A stretch of 64,000 nucleotides of DNA from Galbibacter pacificus (GCF_029603155.1 NZ_JAPMUA010000007.1:206989-270988); one strand, 5' to 3'; shown: positions 17,250 through 27,246, numbered from the stretch's first letter. Program-made: numbers and translations. The notes: generated by a model not told the origin, from the sequence alone.

Positions 17250-18302
17250 ATGATTAAAACAGATATTCTTATAATAGGTGCCGGACCAACAGGACTTTTT
17301 TCTGTTTTCGAAGCCGGATTGTTAAAATTAAAATGCCATCTTATTGATGCACTTCCACAACCCGGTGGACAATGTGCCGAAATATATCCCAAAAAGCCTA
17401 TTTATGATATTCCAGCATATCCAGAAGTATTGGCAGGCGACCTCGTAGCTAACCTTATGAAGCAAATTGAACCCTTCGAGCCAGGATTTACTTTGGGCGA
17501 ACGTGCCGAAACCATTGAAAAACAAAATGACGGTTCTTTTATTGTTACCACCAACAGAGGTACCAAACACCATGCGCCCGTTGTTGCCATTGCAGGTGGC
17601 CTGGGGAGCTTTGAACCCAGAAAACCACAGCTGGATAATATAACCAATTTTGAAGACAATGGCATTGAATACATTATTCGAGACCCTGAGTTGTACAGAA
17701 ACAAAAAAGTAGCCATTGCCGGCGGTGGCGACTCTGCTTTGGACTGGAGTATTTTTCTGGCCGATGTTGCCAATGAAGTTACACTCATCCATAGAAGAAA
17801 TGAGTTTAGAGGGGCATTGGATTCGGTAGAAAAAGTAGAATCCCTAAAGAAAACAGGCAAAATAAACTTAATTACACCTGCCGAAGTAACTGCGCTCCAA
17901 GGCAACGGAAAATTAGAAAGCATTACCATAAAACAAGAAGGTGAAGAATTCAATCTGGAACTGGATCACTTTATCCCCTTATTTGGGCTTTCGCCAAAAT
18001 TAGGTCCTATTGCCAATTGGGGACTGGAAATTGAAAAAAATGCGATTAAAGTAGATAATACTTTGGACTACCAAACCAATATTCCCGGAATTTATGCTAT
18101 TGGCGACGTAAATACTTATCCCGGAAAGTTAAAATTAATCCTTTGCGGGTTCCATGAAGCTACCTTAATGTGCCAAAGTGCCTACAAACGTATTTTTCCT
18201 GATAAAAAATATGTAATGAAGTACACAACCGTAAGTGGAGTTGACGGTTTTGACGGAAGCAGGAAAGAGGCAGAAAAAGCAGTTGTGAAATCTATTAAAT
18301 AA
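17250..18302 (+). CDS. Thioredoxin-reductase-like ferredoxin-NADP+ reductase
   Basis: The 350-residue flavoprotein has an N-terminal FAD-binding GAGPTGLFSVFEAGL motif (about residues 9-23), a central NADPH-binding IAGGGDSALDWSIFLA motif (about 155-170), and the C-terminal YAIGDVNTYPGKLKLI FAD contact. It lacks the CxxC of thioredoxin reductases, which fits the TrxR-like ferredoxin-NADP+ reductase class found in Firmicutes and Bacteroidota. A 2Fe-2S ferredoxin gene follows about 185 bp later and is the obvious redox partner. Confidence 0.9.
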   Translation: MIKTDILIIGAGPTGLFSVFEAGLLKLKCHLIDALPQPGGQCAEIYPKKPIYDIPAYPEVLAGDLVANLMKQIEPFEPGFTLGERAETIEKQNDGSFIVTTNRGTKHHAPVVAIAGGLGSFEPRKPQLDNITNFEDNGIEYIIRDPELYRNKKVAIAGGGDSALDWSIFLADVANEVTLIHRRNEFRGALDSVEKVESLKKTGKINLITPAEVTALQGNGKLESITIKQEGEEFNLELDHFIPLFGLSPKLGPIANWGLEIEKNAIKVDNTLDYQTNIPGIYAIGDVNTYPGKLKLILCGFHEATLMCQSAYKRIFPDKKYVMKYTTVSGVDGFDGSRKEAEKAVVKSIK

Positions 18303-18460
18303 GCCATTATTCCATAAATCAGGTATAGCATTCCAAATTTTAAACAGCCCTTATATACTGGTTACTAATTTTACATGCCGTTACCAAAAAATTTATTTCT
18401 CAAAAAGAAGTTTTAACAACAATTCCCTACTAAATTAGTAGACTGATAAAAACTTTTATT

Positions 18461-18468
18461 TATTTTTG
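18461..18468 (+). promoter_or_regulatory. Putative -7 box of the ferredoxin gene
   Basis: TATTTTTG matches TAnnTTTG and sits 19 bp before the ferredoxin ATG. This suggests the ferredoxin has its own promoter besides any read-through from the reductase gene. Confidence 0.45.
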
Positions 18469-18487
18469 TCGCTCAAAATTTTAACGA

Positions 18488-18817
18488 ATGTCTGATATAA
18501 CCATTAAGATAAAAGATAGAGAAGGTAACGTACACGAAGTACAGGCCCCAACAGATATGGCCATGAACCTTATGGAAATTGTACGTTCGTACGAGCTGGC
18601 CCCCGAAGGTACCATCGGTGTTTGCGGAGGCATGGCCATGTGTGCTTCTTGCCAATGTTATGTAACGTCAGACCATGTATTGCCCGAAATGAGCTATGAC
18701 GAAGATTTAATGCTTGCGGAGGCATTTAATGTAAAAGATAATAGTCGCCTTGGTTGCCAGATACAAATGACCGAAGATCTTGACGGACTTGAAGTTGAAT
18801 TGGCCCCCGAAATATAA
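18488..18817 (+). CDS. 2Fe-2S ferredoxin, adrenodoxin type
   Basis: The 109-residue protein carries the cluster motif CGGMAMCASCQCYV (about residues 39-52) with the C-x5-C-x2-C spacing, plus the distal Cys in SRLGCQIQM near residue 87. This is the adrenodoxin/ISC-type ferredoxin pattern. It transfers electrons in the cytoplasm, probably accepting them from the reductase encoded just upstream, and in ISC-like systems feeds Fe-S assembly. The gene ends 2 bp from the convergent lipase gene. Confidence 0.93.
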   Translation: MSDITIKIKDREGNVHEVQAPTDMAMNLMEIVRSYELAPEGTIGVCGGMAMCASCQCYVTSDHVLPEMSYDEDLMLAEAFNVKDNSRLGCQIQMTEDLDGLEVELAPEI

Positions 18818-18819
18818 TT

Positions 18820-19533
18820 TTATTTGCTCAATATATTTTTCTTTTTCACCTCAAACAATATTTGAGAAACAAAACTGCTATAACATTCTTTAGAAGGGTG
18901 CAAACCATCTGAAGCGATTAAAGCAGGATTATTAAGCCCTTCCCTACTGATGTTGGTAATATTTACAAACGAAACCCCGTTGGCTTCAACTATTTTTTTT
19001 GCAAAAGCGTTGTATTGATCTATTTCGGTTGATATTTTTTTGGGATCTGGTTTTTTCTGTCCATAAGGGGTGTACGCATAATCGGGTATTGAAATTACAA
19101 TTACACGGTTAGTATCGCCTCCCGCCAATTGAACGGCCTTGGTTAAAAGTGCCGGAAAATCTTCTTGGTACAACGAAAAATCCTTCCCTTGGTATTGATT
19201 GTTCACTCCAATTAACAACGTAACCAAGTCTTGGTTGCCTTGTGGCAAGGAGTCTTTTATTCCTTTAATCAAATCTGAAGTAGTCCAACCGGTTTTAGCT
19301 ATAATCTGTAAAGCAACCTTCTCCTTTTCTTCATTTGCTATTTTTTCTAACAACTGAATAGGAAAACTACAGCTTTCGCATACACTTTCGCCTATGGTAT
19401 AACTGTCGCCCAAGGCCAAATATTTAAACGTTGGGGTAGCTGGAGTAGTTGTTTGTACAACTTTTTTTTGTGTTGTACATCCTACAAAAGTAATAACTGC
19501 TAAAAAAAGTATAATTTTCTTCATATTATTCAT
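18820..19533 (-). CDS. SGNH/GDSL-family lipoprotein hydrolase
   Basis: The 237-residue product has a lipoprotein signal (LFLAVITFVGCTTQKK). Its catalytic blocks are those of SGNH hydrolases: GDSYTIGE with the Ser nucleophile (about residue 44), the Gly at the oxyanion hole, GVNNQ with Asn, and SDGLHPS with the Asp-x-x-His pair near the C-terminus. Such enzymes are esterases or lipases in the periplasm or on the outer membrane. Two starts are possible: ATG 19533, overlapping the stop of the upstream gene by 8 bp, or ATG 19524. It follows the PQQ-type dehydrogenase in one operon. Confidence 0.9.
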   Translation of the reverse strand: MNNMKKIILFLAVITFVGCTTQKKVVQTTTPATPTFKYLALGDSYTIGESVCESCSFPIQLLEKIANEEKEKVALQIIAKTGWTTSDLIKGIKDSLPQGNQDLVTLLIGVNNQYQGKDFSLYQEDFPALLTKAVQLAGGDTNRVIVISIPDYAYTPYGQKKPDPKKISTEIDQYNAFAKKIVEANGVSFVNITNISREGLNNPALIASDGLHPSKECYSSFVSQILFEVKKKNILSK

Positions 19534-21622
19534 TTTCTAATGCAAAGGCAATTATCTGGTTCCCTTTTGGGGTCCCTAATTTTTCGCCTCCACAAGCCAA
19601 TACAATATATTGTTTTCCTTCAATTATATACGTTGAAGGTGTGGCAAAAGATGCCGCCGGAAGTTTTGTTTCCCAGAGCAAGTTACCATTATTTCTGTTA
19701 AAAGCTCTAAAATATCCATCTTTAGTAGCCGCAATAAACAAAAGTCCGTTTTCGGTAATAATGGGACCCCCATAATTTTCGGTGCCCGTTCGTTTATTGC
19801 CTAAACTTTCTGTAACCCCCAATGGTACTTGCCAAAGGTACTTTCCCGAATTTAAATCAATGGCAGACAATGTTCCCCATGGAGGGGCAATTGCCGGTAA
19901 CCCATTGCTGTCTAAAAACTTGTTATATCCCGTATGCTTATACGGGGGTTTATATTTTAAATTTACGTAATTATTCTCAACTTCTTTCTTTTGCCCTTTA
20001 TAAATATATGCTAAAATTGCCTCCCTCTCGTCCTTGGATAGCTGTGGAAATCCGGGCATCATTCCTTTTCCCGAATTTATCAAATCGAGCACATTTTCTT
20101 CTGTTAGCCTATCCGAAAGGCCTTTCAACGATGGATACCCGCTCTCCGGCAATCCGCCCATATCTTTTTGATGACACGTGGCACAATACATTTTGTAAAG
20201 ACCAGAGCCATCAATACTAGTTCCGGAAGAAATTTCTTGTGTTTCTTCCATTTGTAATATCCAAGGCATTTCATTTGCATTCACATATAAAATTCCGTTT
20301 TTAGCATCGGCTCCCGCCCCGCCCCACTCGGCACCGCCATCATAACCGGGCAACAATAAAACGGGACTCAATCCCGGAGGGGCATATATTTCTTTGTTAA
20401 AAGTATTGAACCTCTTTTTTAAAGCTTCCTTATTTCCTGCAAACGGACTAATATCGGCTTCTGTTAAATCGCTGCTCTGCCGTGCAAATGGCTTGGGTAA
20501 TTTGGGAATGGGCTGTGTTTTCCATGCTTCTTCTCCATTTAATGTTGAAGCGGGAACAGGTACTTCATCTATATCGAACAAAGGTTTTCCGGTAATTCTG
20601 TTGAAAACAAACACATAGCCTTGCTTGGTTACTTGGGCAACGGCTTTAACAACCTTTCCATTGCGTTTAACTTCTATTAAATTGGGCGGCGCCGGCAAAT
20701 CGCGGTCCCAAATATCATGGTGCGTAAATTGATAATGCCATAAAAGTTTTCCTGTGCTGGCATTGAGCGCCAATAAACAATTGGCATATAAATTTTGCCC
20801 CTCCCTGTTGCCGCCATAAAAATCGGGGGCCGCAGAACCTGTAGGTACGTAAATAATTTCCTGCTTTGTATCTACGGCCATTCCTGCCCAATTGTTTGCG
20901 CCGCCAATCATCTTGTTTGTATAAGCTTCTTTGTTTTGCCATGTATTGTATCCTTCTTCATTTGGATAAGGAATGGTATGGAATGTCCATTCCAGAGCAC
21001 CTGTTTTTACATTAAAAGCCCGAATATCGCCCGGGGCCGCATCCGCCCCTTCCGATAGGCGTACCGGCATAATAATTAAATCCTTAAAAACAGTCCCCGG
21101 TGTATTGGATATTATAAATTTTTTCTGTGCAGATTTGGGTAGCCCAAGGTGCAAGTCTACCCTGCCATTTTTCCCGAATGTTGATATAGGCTTTCCCGAA
21201 ATGGCATTTAAGGCATATAGATATGGGCCTACGGTATACAAAATACGCTTATCGTTTTTTTCTTCCCAATAGGCCACTCCGCGACTGGTACTATGCCATG
21301 CTTTTAACGTGTCGCCAAACTTCCAGACTTCTTCCCCGGTTACAGCATTCAAGGCAAAAGCCTGAACTTTTGCTGTAACGCCATAAACAAGGCCGTTTTC
21401 AATTATCGGGTTCATTTGCATCTGACCGCTGTCCCTCAATTTATGCGACCATACAATTTTTAGCCGGTTTACGTTTTGGGGCGTAATTTGAGATAGATCT
21501 GTATAATGATTTCTATCGGAACCTCCCAAATAATCGTTCCATTTGTATGTTGATGGTCCATTTTCTTCTTTGGCGCACGACAAGAACATTAACAACATAA
21601 ACAAAAAGGAAAACTTCTTCAT
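19526..21622 (-). CDS. PQQ-type quinoprotein dehydrogenase with inserted cytochrome c domain
   Basis: This 698-residue lipoprotein (FLSCAKEE lipobox) begins with YKWNDYLGGSDRNHYTDLSQIT, followed by propeller blades with repeats such as ALNAVTGEEVWKF, ALNASTGKLLWHYQ and AFNRNNGNLLWETKL, the pattern of PQQ glucose/alcohol dehydrogenases. A cytochrome c domain is inserted at about residues 470-555, with the haem motif YCATCHQKD and a distal Met in KGMMPGFP. Electrons would pass from the oxidised sugar or alcohol via PQQ and haem to the respiratory chain at the outer face of the inner membrane. No pqq biosynthesis gene is in the window. It lies between metallophosphoesterase and SGNH genes with 2 bp spacing or overlap. 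Confidence 0.92.
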   Translation of the reverse strand: MKKFSFLFMLLMFLSCAKEENGPSTYKWNDYLGGSDRNHYTDLSQITPQNVNRLKIVWSHKLRDSGQMQMNPIIENGLVYGVTAKVQAFALNAVTGEEVWKFGDTLKAWHSTSRGVAYWEEKNDKRILYTVGPYLYALNAISGKPISTFGKNGRVDLHLGLPKSAQKKFIISNTPGTVFKDLIIMPVRLSEGADAAPGDIRAFNVKTGALEWTFHTIPYPNEEGYNTWQNKEAYTNKMIGGANNWAGMAVDTKQEIIYVPTGSAAPDFYGGNREGQNLYANCLLALNASTGKLLWHYQFTHHDIWDRDLPAPPNLIEVKRNGKVVKAVAQVTKQGYVFVFNRITGKPLFDIDEVPVPASTLNGEEAWKTQPIPKLPKPFARQSSDLTEADISPFAGNKEALKKRFNTFNKEIYAPPGLSPVLLLPGYDGGAEWGGAGADAKNGILYVNANEMPWILQMEETQEISSGTSIDGSGLYKMYCATCHQKDMGGLPESGYPSLKGLSDRLTEENVLDLINSGKGMMPGFPQLSKDEREAILAYIYKGQKKEVENNYVNLKYKPPYKHTGYNKFLDSNGLPAIAPPWGTLSAIDLNSGKYLWQVPLGVTESLGNKRTGTENYGGPIITENGLLFIAATKDGYFRAFNRNNGNLLWETKLPAASFATPSTYIIEGKQYIVLACGGEKLGTPKGNQIIAFALENE

Positions 21623-21624
21623 TT

Positions 21625-22521
21625 TTAGGTTGTTTTATAGTCTATTATTTTTTTTGGGCCTTCCAAAACGGCCCTTACAATTTGCAAAAAGCCATCGTCG
21701 GTAGTGTCTACATACCATTTTATAAGTGCTATTTCCCCATTTTGAATTTCAATTCCCGTAATGCTTCTTGGGTGTACACAACTGCCATCGTTAAAATAGG
21801 CAATATCTTTTGGTTCTGGAAACCGTGGGCGGTGCGTATGCCCGGTAATGGTAAACTGATTCTTCCTGTCGGCTATCCATTTTTTTGTACGGCGTTCTAT
21901 TTTTATAAGTTCGGTATTGTTTTTTGCGGGGCTGGTGGGATCGGAAATTCCAACAACCTGTAGCGACCTCCATAACACCCTTACCATAAAACGGTTCCAC
22001 CTCCAAAAGGTATGGTTACGCCAATCGGCCTGGTGCCCATGCGCCAAAAATATTTGTTGTTTTGTTTTTTTATGCTGAAGGATAATTGCCTCGTGGTATT
22101 CCAGTCCGGGCATGAACGGCACTTTCTCGCCTAAATTTGGGTCCAACCAAGTATCGTAATGTTTTTTTATTGTTTTTTTATCTTGATAAACCATATCGTG
22201 ATTACCATAAAGCAAGTACAGCCTATTGGCATCGTGAAAATGTTTTAGCAATAAAAAAACATTTTTATGCGATTCGAAAAGACTGTTAAAGTGAAGGTTT
22301 TCCCACAATTCGTTTCCATCGCCCAATTCGCAATAGGTAAAGCCTTCGTTGTAGTATTGTTTTAACGCATGAAAATAAGTATTTCTATTGTTTGCAAAAT
22401 CATCGGCAAAACTATTGTCACCCCGGTGGCAATCGCTAAAAAGTATATATTTTGAAGTATCGTCGAACTCGACAATCTTTGCGTTTTTAAAAGCCTTATC
22501 AAAACGTTGGTGTGTAGACAT
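21625..22521 (-). CDS. Metallophosphoesterase
   Basis: The 298-residue calcineurin-like protein shows the metal-binding blocks in order: LFSDCHRGD (Asp-x-His), ELGDGNEL, LYGNHDMVY, FLAHGHQADW and ITGHTHRPRF. The third Asp of the usual GDxxD motif is replaced by an Asn-Glu pair, a small deviation. The fold includes phosphatases and UDP-diacylglucosamine hydrolase-like enzymes; the substrate cannot be assigned. Its stop is 2 bp from the ATG of the PQQ-type dehydrogenase, so the three genes 22521-18820 form one operon. Confidence 0.85.
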   Translation of the reverse strand: MSTHQRFDKAFKNAKIVEFDDTSKYILFSDCHRGDNSFADDFANNRNTYFHALKQYYNEGFTYCELGDGNELWENLHFNSLFESHKNVFLLLKHFHDANRLYLLYGNHDMVYQDKKTIKKHYDTWLDPNLGEKVPFMPGLEYHEAIILQHKKTKQQIFLAHGHQADWRNHTFWRWNRFMVRVLWRSLQVVGISDPTSPAKNNTELIKIERRTKKWIADRKNQFTITGHTHRPRFPEPKDIAYFNDGSCVHPRSITGIEIQNGEIALIKWYVDTTDDGFLQIVRAVLEGPKKIIDYKTT

Positions 22522-22615
22522 GCCTTAAAAATAAATATTTAATTTCAATATTTACCATTTAATGGCGTGCCCCTCAAAAGGAAATAAACTTTCTACATAA
22601 TAAAAAGCGTTATCC

Positions 22616-23404
22616 CTATTTAATAGGTGCTACTTTTTGCAAGAGCGAAATTTCCTTTTCTATCCCTTCCCAAAGAACAATTCGTTTAAGCAACGCTGTT
22701 TTGGCAACCTGTGTTACCTCGTTCCATTTTTCTGAATCGTTTCCGCATAGTTCTTCGATCATTTTATGGGCAAGTGGGCCATGGGTATCGCCATCTACTT
22801 CTATATGTCGATCGAAATAGTAAATTAATTTTTCAAGCATAAGTTCCGGGAAGTCCTTTTGCATGCTTTTTAAAATTGCCGTAAACATTTCTGGTATTAA
22901 ATCTTCCCTGCCAAAAGTAAACGCGGCGGCTATTTTATGTGGCTTTCCTTCTGCGATGAGCTTGAAGGTGAAGGTTAAAAATTCTTTTATCGAAGCGTTA
23001 AGGTCGGCTTTGTCAATTGTCTGCAAAATTGTTTCCATACCGGCTATGGAGTTCACAAAACTTTCTATTTCATCTGTTGGGGCATCACAAGCCTCCATTG
23101 CCTCAAGGTACATTTCGTAATGACTTTTATAATTACCCTGCTTGTCTACATCGGTTTCTTCACCCAATACAATTTCGTTAATAAGGTATCTTGTTTGTGG
23201 TGCTCCAACAGGTTTCCACGGCAGTGTTGTGCATGTTAATGAGTTTTGGAGCGCTTTTAGTAAGGACATAAAGTCCCAAACTGCAAATACATGGTGCTTA
23301 AGGAACAATTGTAATTCTTGTGGCGTTTGTATTTTACCATATAGTTCATGGGTTAGTAATGCACGGCGTTCTGCATTAATTGTATTCTTTACAGACTGTA
23401 TCAT
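22616..23404 (-). CDS. DUF3050 (haem-oxygenase-fold-like) protein
   Basis: The core reads as DUF3050: MIQSVKNTINAERRALLTHELYGKIQ, then HHVFAVWDFMSLLKALQ, ETDVDKQGNYKSHYEMYLEAM and FDRHIEVDGDTHGPLAHKMIEELCG. Conserved His residues in HHVFAVWDF and RHIEVDGDTHG could bind metal, as in the structurally related haem-oxygenase-like diiron proteins. The ATG at 23404 was chosen because family homology begins there. An in-frame extension to 23500 or 23623 exists but looks low-complexity and unlike the family. The activity is not established. It is probably a single-gene unit. Confidence 0.75.
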   Translation of the reverse strand: MIQSVKNTINAERRALLTHELYGKIQTPQELQLFLKHHVFAVWDFMSLLKALQNSLTCTTLPWKPVGAPQTRYLINEIVLGEETDVDKQGNYKSHYEMYLEAMEACDAPTDEIESFVNSIAGMETILQTIDKADLNASIKEFLTFTFKLIAEGKPHKIAAAFTFGREDLIPEMFTAILKSMQKDFPELMLEKLIYYFDRHIEVDGDTHGPLAHKMIEELCGNDSEKWNEVTQVAKTALLKRIVLWEGIEKEISLLQKVAPIK

Positions 23405-23713
23405 GGAATTTTTCGGCAAAAATATTTTATTAATCTGTGAGAAACAAGTTTTACATGCTTTATCGTTTTGGTATTCAATAGCATGAAGCGTGGTTGCCAT
23501 GATACTATAATTTTTTTCAAAATAATTAGTATTATAGTTTATTTTTGTAACTTCATATTCTAATATCAAGAAAGCATAGCATTTCCCTTTTATTTCCCCC
23601 CAAGTAATTTTAATAAAAAACATGTTGAGGAAATTTTCAATACCAAGTTCTCTCTTCTTTACTATACAATTATGTTATACACAGCATGGCATTAGTAAAG
23701 AATTTATAACGCA

Positions 23714-25653
23714 ATGGCAGATTCTATTAAGCCGGTTGATTATACCAATTTCGACCTAAATGAGCTTACATATGTTATTGCCAGTACTTCTTTGATATTG
23801 CCTGAATATAATAGGGAAAAGGATTCTTTGCTTGAAGTTTTAAAAAGGAACGTTACCACGTTAAAGGAAAGAGATCGCCTGCAAAGCTATTTTATATTGA
23901 TGCTCTAGAATTTTAACCATCATTATAGTCAACTTAACGAAACACAATGACTGGGGATTCCTTAAAAAAATATGTCCATAAATTTCCAGAGGGCAACAAC
24001 TACAAATTATTTACATTAGAGGTGCTCATAGCCACAAATTATATTGAAGTAAACAATTATATCCCGGGCATAATTATTGTCAACACCTTGGTGGGGAAAA
24101 AATCAATATAAAGACCTGGGCTACCTCCCGAGCACATACCTTGCATTGTCGCGGGCATATTTTAAAACGTTTCAATTTGACAAATGTATTGAAATCCAAG
24201 ATGAAGTTTATTCCATTGCTTCGGTTTATTCTACTAAAGAATTTCAGGAATTCTTAAACAGGTATATCCCCAGCAACCTTATTGAAATTTCGCTTTTTGA
24301 GTACATGGGGGATCAGGACAAAAAACACCTCATCGATGCAAAAAACCATCTTGACAAGATGCTTGCAAAATATCCGGACACTTTTCAAAAAGAAAATCTA
24401 TGGTCTTTTTTATATCACTTAAGAAAAGGATACATCGCCTATTTTGAAAATAACTTTGAAACCGCCCAAAAAGAGCTTGAAAAGGTAAACCCAACAGGGC
24501 TTTTTGATAGTTTTTACATCCGGTTGGACTATTCTAAAAAAGTATTGGCCGCGTAGCTTAAAATGGAAAAAAATAAAGAAGACGAAGCCCTTTCCTTTCT
24601 TTTAAACAACCTGTCAATAGAACCTACAGATAATATCTACAAGGAGTTTATTGCCAAAAAACTTTATAAAAGGTTGAAAAAAGATGAAGATTATGCAAAT
24701 GCCAACAAGGTCCTGGAAGAAATTCATGATGCCGCTATTACCAAAGAGGTATACAAACACCAAGGCGAAATAGCTATTGCAGACAGGGATTACAATCTTC
24801 ATAAAAAAGAACTGGAAATCGTTACCCTTAAGAACAAGCTAAGCGAAAAAAGGAACAGGGACCTTTTACTGTACTCCTTGAGCACTATTTTAATTTTGTT
24901 GCTAATTGGAATAACTATATTGAGGGCAAAGCAGAACAGAATTAAAAATTTAATAAATGAAGAAAAACACAACTAACGGATACGGTTGCTTGAAGATTCG
25001 CTAAAAGATGTTGACAGGAAAATTACAGACAACAGAAAAGAAATAGGGAAAAAATACACAACGATTTATTGAGCAATATTATGGCAGTAAAATACCTTAC
25101 ACCCGATTATAAAAAGAACGCCACTACAGAAAGTTCCAAGCAACGGTTTTCTTCAATCATCGAAGAATGGGACACTATATACCGCGATTCCAGAAATTTT
25201 GCTCACAGCCTTATCAATGGAGAAAAAGAAGACCGCCACTTAAATATTGTAGAATACCTGGAAGGGCTACAGCACCAGTTTGACGAAGTAGGTTTGTTGC
25301 ATATTACCGTTACCATGAGCACCGATGTAAAAGAGCATAATATAAACTCCTTTAACAAGGAAGAACAGAGGGTCATTTACCATTTAATAAAAGAAAGTAT
25401 TTCCAACACCATTAAACACGCCAATGCAAAAAACCTGGACATCCATATCACCATTAAGCACAACACTTGCTATATTAAGCTCCGGGACGATGGCCATAAA
25501 AAGATAAAATCGAAATTCACGGCCCAAAGCAATGGCATTGGACAGCAAAGTTTGACCAAAATATTTAACAAAATCGACGGAAACATTTCCTTTACGCCAA
25601 AAAGGCATGGCTATACCGTTGTAGCCCCTTTCCCAATTAGGCCAGAAGAATAA
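23714..25653 (+). pseudogene. Decayed TPR-containing sensor histidine kinase
   Basis: Pieces of one protein lie in order on the plus strand but in changing frames: a TPR-like N-terminal piece (23714-23908), a piece in another frame from 23947 to about 24110, a long TPR piece (24077-24556), a coiled-coil plus single membrane helix (24563-24976, LLLYSLSTILILLLIGITIL), and a NarL-type kinase core (from about 25020). The core contains IHNDLLSNI (phospho-acceptor His), IYHLIKESISNTIKHANA and SNGIGQQSL. Stops at 23906 (TAG), 23948 (TGA) and 24554 (TAG) and at least three frame changes make it non-functional. No LuxR-type response regulator is adjacent. Confidence 0.85.
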
Positions 25654-25662
25654 CTATCTATA

Positions 25663-26763
25663 CTACAAATTCTGTTTTTGCTGTTTATAAAATGCATCGG
25701 CCTGAAGTTGCAAAACCTCTCGCGCTGTTTTTCTTTTGTACTGATATAGTTCATCATCGGCGGCTAAATCTTCATACACTTTATCATTAATCATGGCATC
25801 GGTTGCCAATTGTTGCTTGCGCTGATATTCTTTTTGTTCCACCCAATTTTTAACGGTGCTTTCTGCATCTTCCAGCTTGATATCGTATTCGCCCTTGGGT
25901 GCCAAAAGCTTGGATATTATTGGTGCCGTTTCTATAGCCAAAAACAATAGAAAAATAAAAAACGAAGGCAGCCACGGCAATTTATCCAATGCATTGACAC
26001 GTGCCATAAGCCCATCGAAACCATCAATGGTTGGTTGGGTGTTCTCTACTTTTTTTAAATACCCCTCTTGCAACGAGGCAATTTCGGCTTCCTTAACTGC
26101 TATTTTGTTATTGTTTTTATCCCTCAATTCATCGAGTTCTGCAAGGGCTGTATCGTGTTTTTCCCTTTTTTCTTTATAAACAGGGCCCTTCCCAATTTTT
26201 AAGGTACCTTCCCTGCCTTCGGCTTCGGCTATATAAGTATTGTATAAACTGTTCACTTCGTTTTCTTTTTGGGATATTTCATTCTTCAAACCATTAATTT
26301 CGGTTGAAAGTTCCTCCATTTGTGGCGTGTACTGAAGTGCCAATTGCTCCTTGTTATCGAGCGTCATTTGGTTTTTTTCTTCCAATAACACCTGGTCAAT
26401 CTCCTTTTGGAATATTTTCAACTCAAGTGGTTTTGCAATTACAACAGCAATGATAATGGCCAGAACAATTCTTGGTAAAGCCTGCAATAGCTCGCTTTTA
26501 AAATCGTCTTTCTTTTTAATGGTTGAAACAATAAAACGGTCCAGGTTAAAAATAAGTAGCCCCCAAACCAAACCAAAGAAAATGGACGTCCATATAGAAT
26601 CGAAAACCGTATACAATGCATACGATGCTGCAATGGTTGCCATTACGGCCGTAAAAAATACGGTGCCTCCAATTCCGGCCTGTTTTATCTGTTCGGCTTT
26701 GGAACATTGTTCAAGAATATCGGTATCGGCGCCCGAACACATCCAGAAAAATTTTTTCATCAT
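25663..26763 (-). CDS. DUF4407 membrane protein with central coiled coil
   Basis: The 366-residue protein has two N-terminal membrane pairs (about 33-75 and 90-110), a long Glu/Lys-rich coiled coil (about 130-240) with repeated EI/LE heptads, a further helix LPSFFIFLLFLAIETAPIIS near residue 263, and a Gln-rich charged tail. This is the DUF4407 layout. The start MMKKFFWMCSGADTDILEQC is typical; two ATGs at 26763 and 26760 are equivalent. The function of the family is unknown. The gene is followed by the convergent decayed kinase. Confidence 0.82.
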   Translation of the reverse strand: MMKKFFWMCSGADTDILEQCSKAEQIKQAGIGGTVFFTAVMATIAASYALYTVFDSIWTSIFFGLVWGLLIFNLDRFIVSTIKKKDDFKSELLQALPRIVLAIIIAVVIAKPLELKIFQKEIDQVLLEEKNQMTLDNKEQLALQYTPQMEELSTEINGLKNEISQKENEVNSLYNTYIAEAEGREGTLKIGKGPVYKEKREKHDTALAELDELRDKNNNKIAVKEAEIASLQEGYLKKVENTQPTIDGFDGLMARVNALDKLPWLPSFFIFLLFLAIETAPIISKLLAPKGEYDIKLEDAESTVKNWVEQKEYQRKQQLATDAMINDKVYEDLAADDELYQYKRKTAREVLQLQADAFYKQQKQNL

Positions 26764-26835
26764 AACATAATTAGGTTTAAGATTGATACTCCATATAACG
26801 CCTAAACTATAAAAATCTTACATTTTTTATCATAA

Positions 26836-27246
26836 TTAATCTTTTACAGCTTTGATTTCCAGTGTTTTCAATTTATTCCACAGATCGGGCTCGTCCAATG
26901 TAACCGTTTTCGTATTCAATAAATAGCGTTCTCTTTTTCCTTCAAAGGCTTTTTGCAATTCTTGCTCTAAATCCATTATCGTCCCTAATTCTAAATCTTC
27001 ATCTGCATAAACCCTATATACAACCCCATTATATTTAAAAGCAGGTTGTTGTCTTACATAATTGCGGGTATAGACTTGAACTTCGTTCAAGTTTAAAACA
27101 TTATCCTTGATCTTTATTTTACCTTCATAATTAATAATGACATTTATATATAATACAGACTGATGTTTTGTTGTTGATTGTGCCAATGCTCCATTACAAG
27201 CTATTATTAAAAAGAGCACATATAAGATTCTATATGTAATTTTCAT
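26836..27246 (-). CDS. Small exported protein, function unknown
   Basis: The product is 136 residues with a signal peptide (MKITYRILYVLFLIIACNGALAQ). The mature part alternates short strands and helices (VLYINVIINYEGKIKIKDN, then IMDLEQELQKAFEG). No known domain was recognised; a faint resemblance to the periplasmic domain of ExbD/TolR-like proteins is not strong enough to name it. It lies 72 bp before DUF4407 in the same orientation and may be cotranscribed. Confidence 0.6.
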   Translation of the reverse strand: MKITYRILYVLFLIIACNGALAQSTTKHQSVLYINVIINYEGKIKIKDNVLNLNEVQVYTRNYVRQQPAFKYNGVVYRVYADEDLELGTIMDLEQELQKAFEGKRERYLLNTKTVTLDEPDLWNKLKTLEIKAVKD

